A DNA stretch of 64,000 nucleotides from Aliivibrio salmonicida LFI1238 (GTDB taxonomy: Bacteria; Pseudomonadota; Gammaproteobacteria; Enterobacterales; Vibrionaceae). Below are positions 35,566-44,152 of the stretch, in pieces. The notes beneath the pieces were generated by a model. That model searched no databases, had not been told where the DNA came from, and saw only the letters and a list, made by a program, of their open reading frames with translations. The translations under genes and the position numbers were made by a program. The first letter of the stretch is position 1. Each line of letters begins with the position of its first letter. Location: contig NC_011312.1 in the NCBI RefSeq assembly GCF_000196495.1, positions 1,736,001-1,800,000 on the forward strand. Direction: 5' to 3'.

Positions 35566-36036
35566 ATGACATTGAATAAAACTATAGATATCTTTAAAGA
35601 CCTTTATCTAGGAAGTTCATTTGATTCCTATATCCATTTACTTAGAGGCAATATTTTTTCTCATCTTACAGATACGATTGCTATCTTTGCAGCTTTAGCA
35701 GCTATCGCATTGCCACTTGCCCAGCAGACTTTTCAATGGGCTTCTGAAAAATACAAATCAGACCATTTAATAGACTTCATAGAAACAAATTCACCTATTC
35801 ATCCAAAGTTATTAAACAAGAGTATATTCATATATTTTATATGTATACTTTGTTACAAAGTGTTAACTCCACTTTTTAATGACTTTTTCTTCATTATATC
35901 CACAGTTATTATCCTCATTACATTTATAATTATCATTAATATTTCATTAAGATATTTAAGTTATACTTATGATATGTCTAAAGGTATTAAAGGTATTAGA
36001 AAAAATAATATCAAAAAATATAGACCTAAAAAATGA
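35566..36036 (+). CDS. Island membrane protein of unknown function
   Basis: The 156-aa protein has hydrophobic helices at about residues 37-56, 88-105 and 109-130 and a basic C-terminus, so it is an inner-membrane protein. I recognise no family. Its frame ends at TGA 36034-36036 right after an A6 run; removing one A there would fuse it to the next frame as one protein of about 735 aa with a membrane N-terminus and a large cytosolic part. AGAAG precedes ATG 35566. Strong AT bias suggests foreign origin. Confidence 0.65.
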   Translation: MTLNKTIDIFKDLYLGSSFDSYIHLLRGNIFSHLTDTIAIFAALAAIALPLAQQTFQWASEKYKSDHLIDFIETNSPIHPKLLNKSIFIYFICILCYKVLTPLFNDFFFIISTVIILITFIIIINISLRYLSYTYDMSKGIKGIRKNNIKKYRPKK

Positions 36037-37774
36037 AACATATTCAAATTTAGAAATTTCCATATTAAGCGATTATGAATCCTATATGATAGCATCTGAC
36101 TCTTCATATTTAGATTTAAGTGATAATTTTACTGATCTTGGATTTAGCATTATTAATAATCAAGAATCAATTGATACAAACATCATAAATACATACATTA
36201 ATGGTTTAGAAAAAATATTATGTTCCACCCCTATTTTATCTAACGACGATAAGTACAAAAATGTGGCTTGTTGGTATATACATTTTGTCCAGGGACTAGT
36301 TGTAAAGGAAGAAAAATATTCATATCTTTTAAAATCAATATGTTATATAGTAAATAGTATTGAATCTCGAAGAACTGACAATTACAAACCTTTACTTACT
36401 GGCCGTATATATATGAACTTTACATATATAACAACTTGGCCTAGCGGTCTAGGTAAAGCTCTAATTGAACATTTCAATCAGCTCACAGATATATGCATTG
36501 ATAGTGATAATAAAGATAGCATCGTTAATTTATATAGCGAATTAATATCCAGTTTAGGGTTTGGTATTATCACTACAAATGAACTTATTTATTACTTTAA
36601 CGATTATAAAGTTAATAACCATGAATATTCAAAATTAATCGAGTTATCAAATTACATAGAAGAAACATTAAATAATGAAAGTTTAACTTTTGATTATAAA
36701 AAAATAAAAGAAATAGCTCCGGCGTCATTTACCCAAAAAAAAGGTGATGATGATGACATATTGAAATCATTTGAAAATAAAATAAATGATTATAACTTTC
36801 AAAAAATGGCGTTCAAAAACATACACATTTTCATTTCAAAGATATCTAAATATGATACAGGATTGTTAATTGATATTTGCGAACTTAAAAACCCAATGTC
36901 ATCAGAAATAAACATGCTAACATGTGAATTACTGCCAAATAGTATTCAAGATATTTTCAACTCATTAATATCACTAGATCGCGATGACTTATTAATGTCT
37001 CGCACAGGTGAAATGCATAACCAATACCTGATTAAGGGTTTATCTATGCTATTCATATATAAGGTGTGTGTTTTAGTAAAAGATGACAGCAGTACCATTA
37101 ATTTAGATTTCATGTCAAAATATAAACTAAGTGATTTAGATAAAATAAACAATTTACTTAAAAGTATTTCAGACATAACAAGTCACTTAGTTAACCATCA
37201 AAAAATCAATGACTTATGCCTACTCCACTCTCTAGCTATGGATAAGGTAAAAGATAAAAGAATCGAAATAATTGAGATAATTGAGATAATCAGCAATGGT
37301 ATAAATAAAAACATCGACGAGTTAAAGTCATCTGGTAAATTGAGTCATGAAAAAATCAATACATTTTTAAATTCATTTCCAAAAGATAAAAATGTCATAG
37401 AAAATCATGAACCACTTTTAAAGAAATTACTAATTTCAAAAAATGCAAAATTCAAACACACATCTAGCTTTAAACGCACTACTTTCATTGATGATCCAAG
37501 AGTTCATACGATTTTTGATAACATTGGACAATCTGTTATTAACGGTCATTTTGACCTTATATATAATTACATATATGAAAATACTGAAAGTTTAAATGCT
37601 GATACGACTTGGCCGATTAATTACCAACGATTAGTTCTTTTACCATGGCAGCAAATTCAAGAGCTAAAAAAATATGGTTTTAGCTTCAAAAATAATCACA
37701 TCTACTGGCCGGATGGTTCATCATCACCATATAAGCAAATTCAATCTAGCAATCAAACAATCAAACAATTGTAA
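35969..37774 (+). CDS. Large island protein of unknown function
   Basis: The 601-aa soluble protein is helical and rich in Ile, Asn, Lys and Ser. I find no nucleotide-binding, nuclease or protease motif by eye. It overlaps the membrane-protein gene by 68 bases, with ATG 35969 the only start in reach; either the pair is translationally coupled or one A in the run at 36028-36033 splits an ancestral single gene. It lies on a small island beside a restriction-type nuclease gene, so a defence role is possible, but only from context. Confidence 0.6.
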   Translation: MICLKVLKVLEKIISKNIDLKNETYSNLEISILSDYESYMIASDSSYLDLSDNFTDLGFSIINNQESIDTNIINTYINGLEKILCSTPILSNDDKYKNVACWYIHFVQGLVVKEEKYSYLLKSICYIVNSIESRRTDNYKPLLTGRIYMNFTYITTWPSGLGKALIEHFNQLTDICIDSDNKDSIVNLYSELISSLGFGIITTNELIYYFNDYKVNNHEYSKLIELSNYIEETLNNESLTFDYKKIKEIAPASFTQKKGDDDDILKSFENKINDYNFQKMAFKNIHIFISKISKYDTGLLIDICELKNPMSSEINMLTCELLPNSIQDIFNSLISLDRDDLLMSRTGEMHNQYLIKGLSMLFIYKVCVLVKDDSSTINLDFMSKYKLSDLDKINNLLKSISDITSHLVNHQKINDLCLLHSLAMDKVKDKRIEIIEIIEIISNGINKNIDELKSSGKLSHEKINTFLNSFPKDKNVIENHEPLLKKLLISKNAKFKHTSSFKRTTFIDDPRVHTIFDNIGQSVINGHFDLIYNYIYENTESLNADTTWPINYQRLVLLPWQQIQELKKYGFSFKNNHIYWPDGSSSPYKQIQSSNQTIKQL

Positions 37775-37976
37775 ATATACTTCCAAACGAGACCTTAGTT
37801 AAGATCACATCTCTTTTATCACCTATATTTCAAGTTAGTTATATCGATAAAGGTCCTAAGATAGAATGGGAGACACTTATGCATATTATGCCTGCAAAAT
37901 ATTAACCGTTACGCATCACGAAAAGGTCAAAATAATGCGACCGCCATCAATATTACTAGCCTGTTGGTGGTGACCA

Positions 37977-38037
37977 TAGAGCCCGAAAAATTTTCATTCC
38001 TCGGGGTGTCCCCCCGTAGGTAAGGATTTAGGCTCTA
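37977..38037. other. Unexplained structured motif
   Basis: A perfect 7-bp inverted repeat TAGAGCC / GGCTCTA encloses a segment containing CGGGGTGTCCCCCCG. The stretch 37775-38060 holds no gene. It may fold as RNA or be the remnant of a mobile end. Confidence 0.35.
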
Positions 38038-38060
38038 GAAGAACCTATTAATATCAAATA

Positions 38061-38099
38061 AAAAATAGGGAGCGTTTAACTCCCTATTTATCTTTTATT
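38061..38099. terminator. Bidirectional terminator in the island
   Basis: A 9-bp stem AAATAGGGA / TCCCTATTT is flanked by A and T runs, between the convergent large island gene and the nuclease gene. Confidence 0.85.
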
Positions 38100-38103
38100 T
38101 GAT

Positions 38104-39195
38104 CTACTCAAATTTAGATGCGGTTTCTAGTAATAACTCAGTGTGAATGAATAAATCATCTAGGCTATCGATAGGATGGCGAATTTCTTTTCTATCTTCC
38201 CCTACAACCCCTAAGTACTTTTGCTTTGCATTAAAATGTAAGCGACAAAGTGGCTTTCGGTTATTATCATCAAGTAATATACCAAAATAACTTTGTGTAT
38301 CTCTGTGAGTAATACGAGATACATCCAATTTACTACGAAGAATCGCTTTTATAATATTAAAACCATCTAGCTCATCTTGTGTTGTTAATATTTTACTTTG
38401 TTCTTCTACTTCAACAGTTTCTTCTTTAATTGGTTCTTTACTATTAACAGATATTTTATCAATTTGACGTTCTTCACCACCAAGAGCTGACTTTAAACGA
38501 TAGTTAATACTGTCATTCAAGAATTGCTTTAAAGCTTTTGTTGTAATTTCCATAAATTGGGCTTTAACTTTTGGCGTTTGAACACCGTCGTAAACTTTAG
38601 ACGTAAAGAATTTAACAAACTCTTCATCAGGATCTGTAAACTGCTCTGAAAGTACTTTTTTTATCGCATTCAAATATTTCAACTCACCAGCCGCACCAAC
38701 AACAGAATCGACATCGAAAGTTGATTTAGTTAATTTTTTGATCTCAGGTACTATATGTTCATCAAGATCAGACATATTTAATGTTAAAAATGGTTTTTCA
38801 TCCATTTTATTTGGAGCATCAAGATCTGTATAAAACTCATAAATATCACCATTTGTAAGAATTGCGATACGAGCATTAGTCACTGAAAAATATCTAAATA
38901 ATTGATTCGCATGTTTCGTCGATAATTTATCACCGAATTTCTTACATTCAATTAATATTTAAACTTCGCCATCTTTTAATAGTGCGTAATCAACTTTTTC
39001 CCCCTTCGTTGTTCCTGTATCTGCAGTAAACTCAGGAACGACTTCTCTTGGATCGAATACATCGTAACCAAGGACTGAATGAAGAAACGGCATAATTAAT
39101 GCGTTTTTTGTTGCTTCTTCTGTTTCTAATGTTGCACCTACTTCACCTATTTTCTTAGATAAGCTTTGCAAGCGTTCAATAAAATCCATAGCCAT
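38104..39195 (-). pseudogene. HsdR N-terminal-domain nuclease, internal stop
   Basis: The N-terminal 78 codons (39195 to 38959) and the rest (38958 to 38104) are in one frame, separated by TAA at 38959-38961. Together they make about 363 aa resembling free-standing type I restriction HsdR N-terminal-domain proteins: KVDYALLKDGEV, stop, then ILIECKKFGDK, the Asp and ExK of a PD-(D/E)XK nuclease. The stop falls between the catalytic residues, so the product is inactive unless read through. A late start at 38883 would lack the nuclease core. Confidence 0.8.
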
Positions 39196-39440
39196 TACCT
39201 TTTATTATTAATATGTTAATTATCTATTATGACAAGAATTGTTTATTTTTCCTGTTACATAGATCATAAAGAAGACGGTGTAATTCACATCAGCTTACAA
39301 TACTTAAATTAAAGCCAACCAGTTAGCAACAGCAGAACAACTAACTATGTCTTCTTCAATTTAGGCACTCCAACTTAAATATGACACCGAACGTGCTTGT
39401 TACAATATATAATTGTACTTTCCGTAATTCTTGCATCCTA

Positions 39441-39644
39441 ATGATAGCCTTTATGTGGTTTTATATCGCAATACTATCTATTCAATAAATGGAAATTCAA
39501 TCAAACGAAGTCCTCTGTAAATTTTCATCTCGCTTATTCTTCTAATGCCTTGCGATTATGTGATAGATCTCTGATAATTAATGCATTGCTATTAATTGGA
39601 CACATTTATGCCGCAGGATAACGCACCAAGTTTCTTCTTCTTTG
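39441..39644. repeat. Right 204-bp direct repeat (sbcB 5' region)
   Basis: This is the native copy: it continues into the full sbcB gene, while the matching left copy at 35242-35445 is cut short. Between the nuclease gene and this repeat (39196-39440) I see no gene. Confidence 0.9.
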
Positions 39645-41032
39645 ATTATGAAACATGGGGAACAAGTCCCTCTTTAGATCGCCCTTGCCAATTTGCAGGT
39701 GTGCGAACCGATGAAGACTTTAATATTATTGGTGAGCCATTAGTCATTTATTGTCGCCCTCCTATCGATTACTTACCTTCTCCTGAAGCGTGTTTGATTA
39801 CTGGCATTACTCCGCAAATGGCGGTCAGTAAAGGTCTGTCTGAGCCTGAGTTTATTGCTCAAATCCATAACGAGCTATCAAAACCAAACACCTGTTCTTT
39901 AGGTTATAACAACATTCGTTTTGATGATGAAGTTTCTCGCTACACCTTATATCGCAACTTCTTCGAACCGTATGGTTGGAGCTGGCAAAATGGTAATTCA
40001 CGCTGGGATTTACTTGATGTGATGCGTGCTGTTTATGCGCTACGTCCTGAAGGTATTGAATGGCCAAAAGACGAAGAAGGCAAGCCAAGCTTTAGATTAG
40101 AAAAACTCTCTCAAGCAAACGGCATTGAGCATGAAAACGCCCATGATGCGATGGCCGATGTTATTGCGACAATTGAGCTCGCTAAAGTTGTGAAAAAAGC
40201 ACAGCCTAAAATGTTTAACTACCTACTTTCTATGCGCCATAAAAAGAAAGCGGCGACATTAATCGACATTATTGAAATGACGCCATTGATGCACGTATCT
40301 GGTATGTTCGGCGTCGATAGAGGAAACATCAGTTGGATTGTGCCTGTTGCTTGGCATCCAACCAACAACAATGCGGTGATCACGATTGATTTAGCGTTAG
40401 ACCCTGCGGTTTTTCTTGAGCTAGATGCAGAACAATTACACCAACGTATGTATACCAAGCGTTCTGAATTGGGTCCTGATGAATTACCGGTCCCTGTTAA
40501 GCTTGTTCATCTTAACAAATGCCCTATTCTTGCCCCAGCAAAAACGTTAACGGCTGAAAATGCTATCGCGCTTAATGTTGATCGTGAAGCGTGTTTGCGA
40601 AACTTGAAAGTGATTCGTGAAAACCCAGAAATTCGCCAAAAGTTGATCGACTTATACAATATTGAACCTGGCTATGAGAAATCGTCAAATGTAGATACTT
40701 TACTTTATGATGGCTTTTTCTCTCATGCAGATAAAACAGCCATTGATATGATCCGTCAATCAACGCCTGAACAGCTTATTGATTTTGAACCGAATGTGAG
40801 TGATCCTCGTATCAAGCCATTATTGTTCCGCTATCGTGCTCGTAACTTCCCGCACACGTTAAATGAATCAGAACAACTACGTTGGCAAGCGCATCTACAA
40901 GATTATTTTGAGACGCACATGTCTGATTACGAAACACGCTTTGAAAGCTTATACCTTGAGTCTGAAGGTAATGAGAAAAAGACTGCGATTCTTCGCGCCG
41001 TTTATAATTACGTACAACAGTTAGTATCATGA
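39608..41032 (+). CDS. sbcB: Exonuclease I
   Basis: SbcB degrades single-stranded DNA 3' to 5' in repair and recombination. The 474-aa protein has the DEDD exonuclease core: FFFFDYETWG gives D and E, CSLGYNNIRFDDEVSRY the next Asp, and HENAHDAMADVIAT the last Asp with its preceding His. C-terminal regions match SbcB (YRARNFPHTL). I prefer ATG 39608 (MPQDNAPS); an in-frame start four codons upstream is possible. Its first 12 codons and upstream region are duplicated at 35242-35445. Confidence 0.95.
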   Translation: MPQDNAPSFFFFDYETWGTSPSLDRPCQFAGVRTDEDFNIIGEPLVIYCRPPIDYLPSPEACLITGITPQMAVSKGLSEPEFIAQIHNELSKPNTCSLGYNNIRFDDEVSRYTLYRNFFEPYGWSWQNGNSRWDLLDVMRAVYALRPEGIEWPKDEEGKPSFRLEKLSQANGIEHENAHDAMADVIATIELAKVVKKAQPKMFNYLLSMRHKKKAATLIDIIEMTPLMHVSGMFGVDRGNISWIVPVAWHPTNNNAVITIDLALDPAVFLELDAEQLHQRMYTKRSELGPDELPVPVKLVHLNKCPILAPAKTLTAENAIALNVDREACLRNLKVIRENPEIRQKLIDLYNIEPGYEKSSNVDTLLYDGFFSHADKTAIDMIRQSTPEQLIDFEPNVSDPRIKPLLFRYRARNFPHTLNESEQLRWQAHLQDYFETHMSDYETRFESLYLESEGNEKKTAILRAVYNYVQQLVS

Positions 41033-41387
41033 TTAAATATATTTACTCTTTTGCTTGGATCTTTGGATCTTTGCTTCTTTGTTTGCAGGAAATGGCATTC
41101 AATCTTGGTTATCCATATCGGTACCTGGCAGCATTATTGGGATGCTGATATTATTTACCGCCATGGTGGTTGGTGTCTGTAAGCCAGATTGGACGGCCAC
41201 TGGCTGTCAGTTCTTTATGCGTAATATGTTAATCTTATTTATTCCAATTTCGGTTGGTTTAATGACGCATTTCGATTTACTGCTGACCAATGCAATACCC
41301 ATTATTGTCAGCACTGCTGGTGGTTCGCTATTAGTGCTCGTTTGTCTTTCATTATTTATTGATCGCCTTGAAAGAGGTAAGCACTAA
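41030..41387 (+). pseudogene. yohJ: YohJ/LrgA-CidA family holin-like protein, frameshifted
   Basis: The gene starts at ATG 41030, overlapping the sbcB stop, and would encode a small membrane protein with VPGSIIGMLILF and LFIPISVGLMTHFDLL, as in E. coli YohJ. An 8-bp tandem duplication of TGGATCTT (41056-41063 and 41064-41071) shifts the frame after about nine codons. Deleting one copy restores a complete 117-aa product. A TTG start at 41055 could give a product lacking the first residues. The yohK remnant follows at 41387. Confidence 0.85.
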
Positions 41388-41505
41388 TGTGGGTAATTCT
41401 GACTGTTATTGTTTTCTATTCTGCTCGTTGGTTTGCAAAGCGCTACCCTCACCCATTAAATAACCCTCTATTGTTGAGTGTTATTCCTATTTTAATGGCA
41501 TGAAC

Positions 41506-42860
41506 AATAGGCGCCTACGGCGCAAATCAAAAGGACTCAACCTCTTCCATTGTTGCCAATAAATCGTTTATCCTATCGCCATGCACGCATATAAACCCCT
41601 GAAACAATTATTTAATAGTCAAAATAACTGGCTTAAATTTCTTCATAATAACAAAGCTAACCTAAGAGCGGTCGTGATTGAAAATGTCACAAAGATGCTG
41701 TCCTGTGGGACAGCGGCTTTTGGCTCTCGCGAATATCATTGTTGCAACCCTGACTGTACCCATATCAAATATATTCACCAAACCTGTAAATCTCGAGCGT
41801 GCAGTAGCTGTGGCATGAAAGCCACAGAGCGATGGATACAAAAGCAACAACATGTCTTCCCTGAATGCGAATATCAACACATCACCTTTACCCTTCCAAA
41901 CACGCTATGGCCTATCTTTCGTCATAACCGTTGGCTGTTAAATAAATTATTCAAATGTGCTGCAAACATTCTGCTGGGATGGGCAAAAGATAAAGGAATA
42001 GATGTCGGTATCTTTTGTGCTCTTCATACTTACGGTCGAAAACTGAATTGGAATACGCACTTACATTTATCGGTCACTCGTGGGGGAATTTGTGAACGTA
42101 CCGGTTTATGGAAACCCATTTACTTCCAAATGAAAACGACAGAGCCTTGTTGGAGAGCGGCTATCGTCAGTTTATTGGGTAAGGCTTATTATGAGCTTGA
42201 TTTATCAAGCGAAGAATGCCCCTATATCCGTAATAAAACGGATTGGTCACGCTTTTTAAGCAGTCAATATAATCGTCGTTGGAAGCTTCATTTTGCTAAA
42301 AAGACAAATAATGTAAAACCGACGATGAACTATCTTGGTCGGTATTTAAAACGGCCCCCGATTTCAGCGTCACGTTTAAGTCATTACGCCAAAGGCGGAA
42401 TGATAACGTTTAATTATTTAGACCATCGAACAGGAACAACAGACAGCCTAACATTATCACCAGAAGAGATGATAAGACGGATAGTAGAGCACTATCCTGA
42501 TAAACATTTCAAGATGATCCGATACTACGGTTTTTTATCAATGCGTCGTCGTGGAGAAGCTCTGCCTAGAGTTTATGCAGCTTTAGGTATGACAATAGAA
42601 GCTGAGCCGAAAATGCCAGGGTATGCCGCAATGTTAAAAGGATATGTAAAAGTAGATCCGTACGAATGTATTTTATGTGAAAGTCGTCTGGTGTTTACGA
42701 ATTTCCGAGTCGGAAATTCGGTCAATGATTTAGTCACCCATGCGATAGTTCAGTCAGAATTGAGGGCAGCATAATAAGGTTTGTAGGATAAGTGTATCTA
42801 AAACTCATGAAATAGGGCTAAAACAGTTATAAAATCCCCGATAATTATATTTTCGATACC
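41506..42860 (+). mobile_element. IS91-family insertion sequence (ends approximate)
   Basis: The left junction lies after GAAC (41502-41505), the tetranucleotide target used by IS91 elements, inside yohK. No terminal inverted repeats or target duplications are expected for these rolling-circle elements. The right end lies between the transposase stop (42774) and the yohK remnant; the exact base is uncertain. Confidence 0.75.
41581..42774 (+). CDS. IS91-family transposase (HUH, Y2-type)
   Basis: The 397-aa transposase has an N-terminal zinc-binding domain (CCNPDCTHIKYIHQTCKSRACSSCG), a QHITFTLPNTLWPIFRHNR motif and the HUH metal site in NWNTHLHLSVTRGG. The catalytic tyrosine region is NVKPTMNYLGRYLKRPPIS. 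The frame is intact, so rolling-circle transposition is possible. ATG 41581 has no strong ribosome site. Confidence 0.93.
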   Translation: MHAYKPLKQLFNSQNNWLKFLHNNKANLRAVVIENVTKMLSCGTAAFGSREYHCCNPDCTHIKYIHQTCKSRACSSCGMKATERWIQKQQHVFPECEYQHITFTLPNTLWPIFRHNRWLLNKLFKCAANILLGWAKDKGIDVGIFCALHTYGRKLNWNTHLHLSVTRGGICERTGLWKPIYFQMKTTEPCWRAAIVSLLGKAYYELDLSSEECPYIRNKTDWSRFLSSQYNRRWKLHFAKKTNNVKPTMNYLGRYLKRPPISASRLSHYAKGGMITFNYLDHRTGTTDSLTLSPEEMIRRIVEHYPDKHFKMIRYYGFLSMRRRGEALPRVYAALGMTIEAEPKMPGYAAMLKGYVKVDPYECILCESRLVFTNFRVGNSVNDLVTHAIVQSELRAA

Positions 42861-43079
42861 TTTTAAAAAAACAGCGATGGTGAAATTGGCTTTTTTAGAC
42901 GGGCCAATGCTAACTCAGCAACATTCAAATTCCTTACCTTCAAGATGCGGCATTTAGCTCGTTGGCCTTGGTTATCTGCGGGATAATAACTTCGCTTGTG
43001 GCTCCAATCATTTACTCATTAATGCTAATGATGCAGTAACTACTGAGTAAAATATCATCAAATATGGTGTGACCTCTCT

Positions 43080-43116
43080 CTCAATGATGTAATTAATGAA
43101 AAATTGCATCATTGAG
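43080..43116. promoter_or_regulatory. Perfect 10-bp inverted repeat upstream of cdd
   Basis: CTCAATGATG (43080-43089) and CATCATTGAG (43107-43116) can form a hairpin with a 17-base loop. No T run follows, so it is more likely an operator or leader structure than a terminator. TGTGAGATTGATCTA directly after it resembles a degenerate CRP site. Confidence 0.45.
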
Positions 43117-43189
43117 TGTGAGATTGATCTATGTTTCATTTCTTATTCCCTCTAAAATGATCCCATAAAACTTAAGAAGGATCATACAA

Positions 43190-44098
43190 ATGACCACTCT
43201 ACATAAGAACGCCCTACAACAACGCTTACAAGAAGCCATGGATACCCTTCCTTCTTCTCTTAATACAGCGATCGCCCCTTTAGTTAATGAGCAATTCACT
43301 GGCGTTATCACTCAAGATCAATTCCAAGCATTATTGGCTCAAAGTCAATTAACGGATAAAGAATTAAGATTAGCGCTGCTTCCTTTAGCGGCGGCATTTT
43401 CTGTTGCTCCTATTTCTAATTTCTATGTTGGAGCGATTGCTCGCGGCACCTCTGGACACTTATATTTTGGTGCCAACATGGAATTCAGTAATGTTCAATT
43501 AGGCCAAACTATTCATGCTGAACAATCTGCAATCAGCCATGCATGGATTCATGGTGAAACAGGGATTTCAGACATCACGATCAACTTCAGCCCATGTGGG
43601 CATTGTCGTCAATTTATGAATGAGTTAACAACGGCCGATTCATTAATGGTGCAATTACCAGAACGTGATGAAAAATCTCTGCAAGCGTATTTACCAGAAT
43701 CGTTTGGTCCTAAAGACTTAGGTGTTGAAGGTGGTTTGTTAGCCACAACATCACATAAACTGAACTTTGAATCGACATCTCCATTACTAATGCAAGCATT
43801 TGATGCTGCAAATCGTAGCCACGCCCCTTATTCAAAAAACTTTAGTGGTGTCGCTTTAGAAATGAATAACGGTAATATCTACCACGGTATGTACGCGGAA
43901 AACGCAGCATTTAACCCGAGTTTACCCCCACTTCAAGTCGCATTAATTCATGCAAATATGTCTCGCGAAGCCTTATCTGAAATCAAAAAAGCGGCATTGG
44001 TTGAAGATCACAAAGGGGCAATCAGTCATTTAGCGATTACGACCTGTACTCTTAAAGATCTGAGTCCAAACATGATATTAGAATACGTGTCTTTATAG
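43190..44098 (+). CDS. cdd: Cytidine deaminase
   Basis: The enzyme deaminates cytidine and deoxycytidine to the uracil forms in pyrimidine salvage. At 302 aa it is the long, dimeric E. coli type, with two tandem deaminase folds. The active site is QTIHAEQSAISHAW (His and Glu) and INFSPCGHCRQFMNEL (two zinc Cys). AAGAAGGA precedes ATG 43190. The inverted repeat and CRP-like site upstream fit the CRP control known for E. coli cdd, by analogy only. Confidence 0.96.
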   Translation: MTTLHKNALQQRLQEAMDTLPSSLNTAIAPLVNEQFTGVITQDQFQALLAQSQLTDKELRLALLPLAAAFSVAPISNFYVGAIARGTSGHLYFGANMEFSNVQLGQTIHAEQSAISHAWIHGETGISDITINFSPCGHCRQFMNELTTADSLMVQLPERDEKSLQAYLPESFGPKDLGVEGGLLATTSHKLNFESTSPLLMQAFDAANRSHAPYSKNFSGVALEMNNGNIYHGMYAENAAFNPSLPPLQVALIHANMSREALSEIKKAALVEDHKGAISHLAITTCTLKDLSPNMILEYVSL

Positions 44099-44109
44099 AT
44101 TTTGACTTA

Positions 44110-44146
44110 AAAAAATAGAGGATGCATCAGCCTCCTCTATTTTTAT
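44110..44146. terminator. Bidirectional terminator between cdd and the amidase gene
   Basis: An 11-bp stem AAAATAGAGGA / TCCTCTATTTT with a short loop has a T run on the plus strand and A residues before it. Confidence 0.85.
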
Positions 44147-44152
44147 CTCTGT

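Larger units (their letters stand above)
41387..43039 (+). pseudogene. yohK: YohK/LrgB family membrane protein, split by IS91
   Basis: The first 38 codons (ATG 41387, VIVFYSARWFAKRYPHPLNN) match the N-terminus of YohK and stop at the IS91 junction near 41503. The C-terminal end reappears at about 42900-43039, with DAAFSSLALVICGIITSLVA and a stop at 43037. The middle of the gene is missing, so excision of the IS would not restore it. YohJ and YohK form a pair thought to control murein hydrolase or metabolite export; both are broken. Confidence 0.85.

Noticed and set aside
36028..36036. RF2-like programmed +1 frameshift at AAA TGA
   Set aside because: The context lacks the CTT TGA slip codon and an upstream ribosome-site stimulator; a simple A-run indel or overlapping start explains it better.
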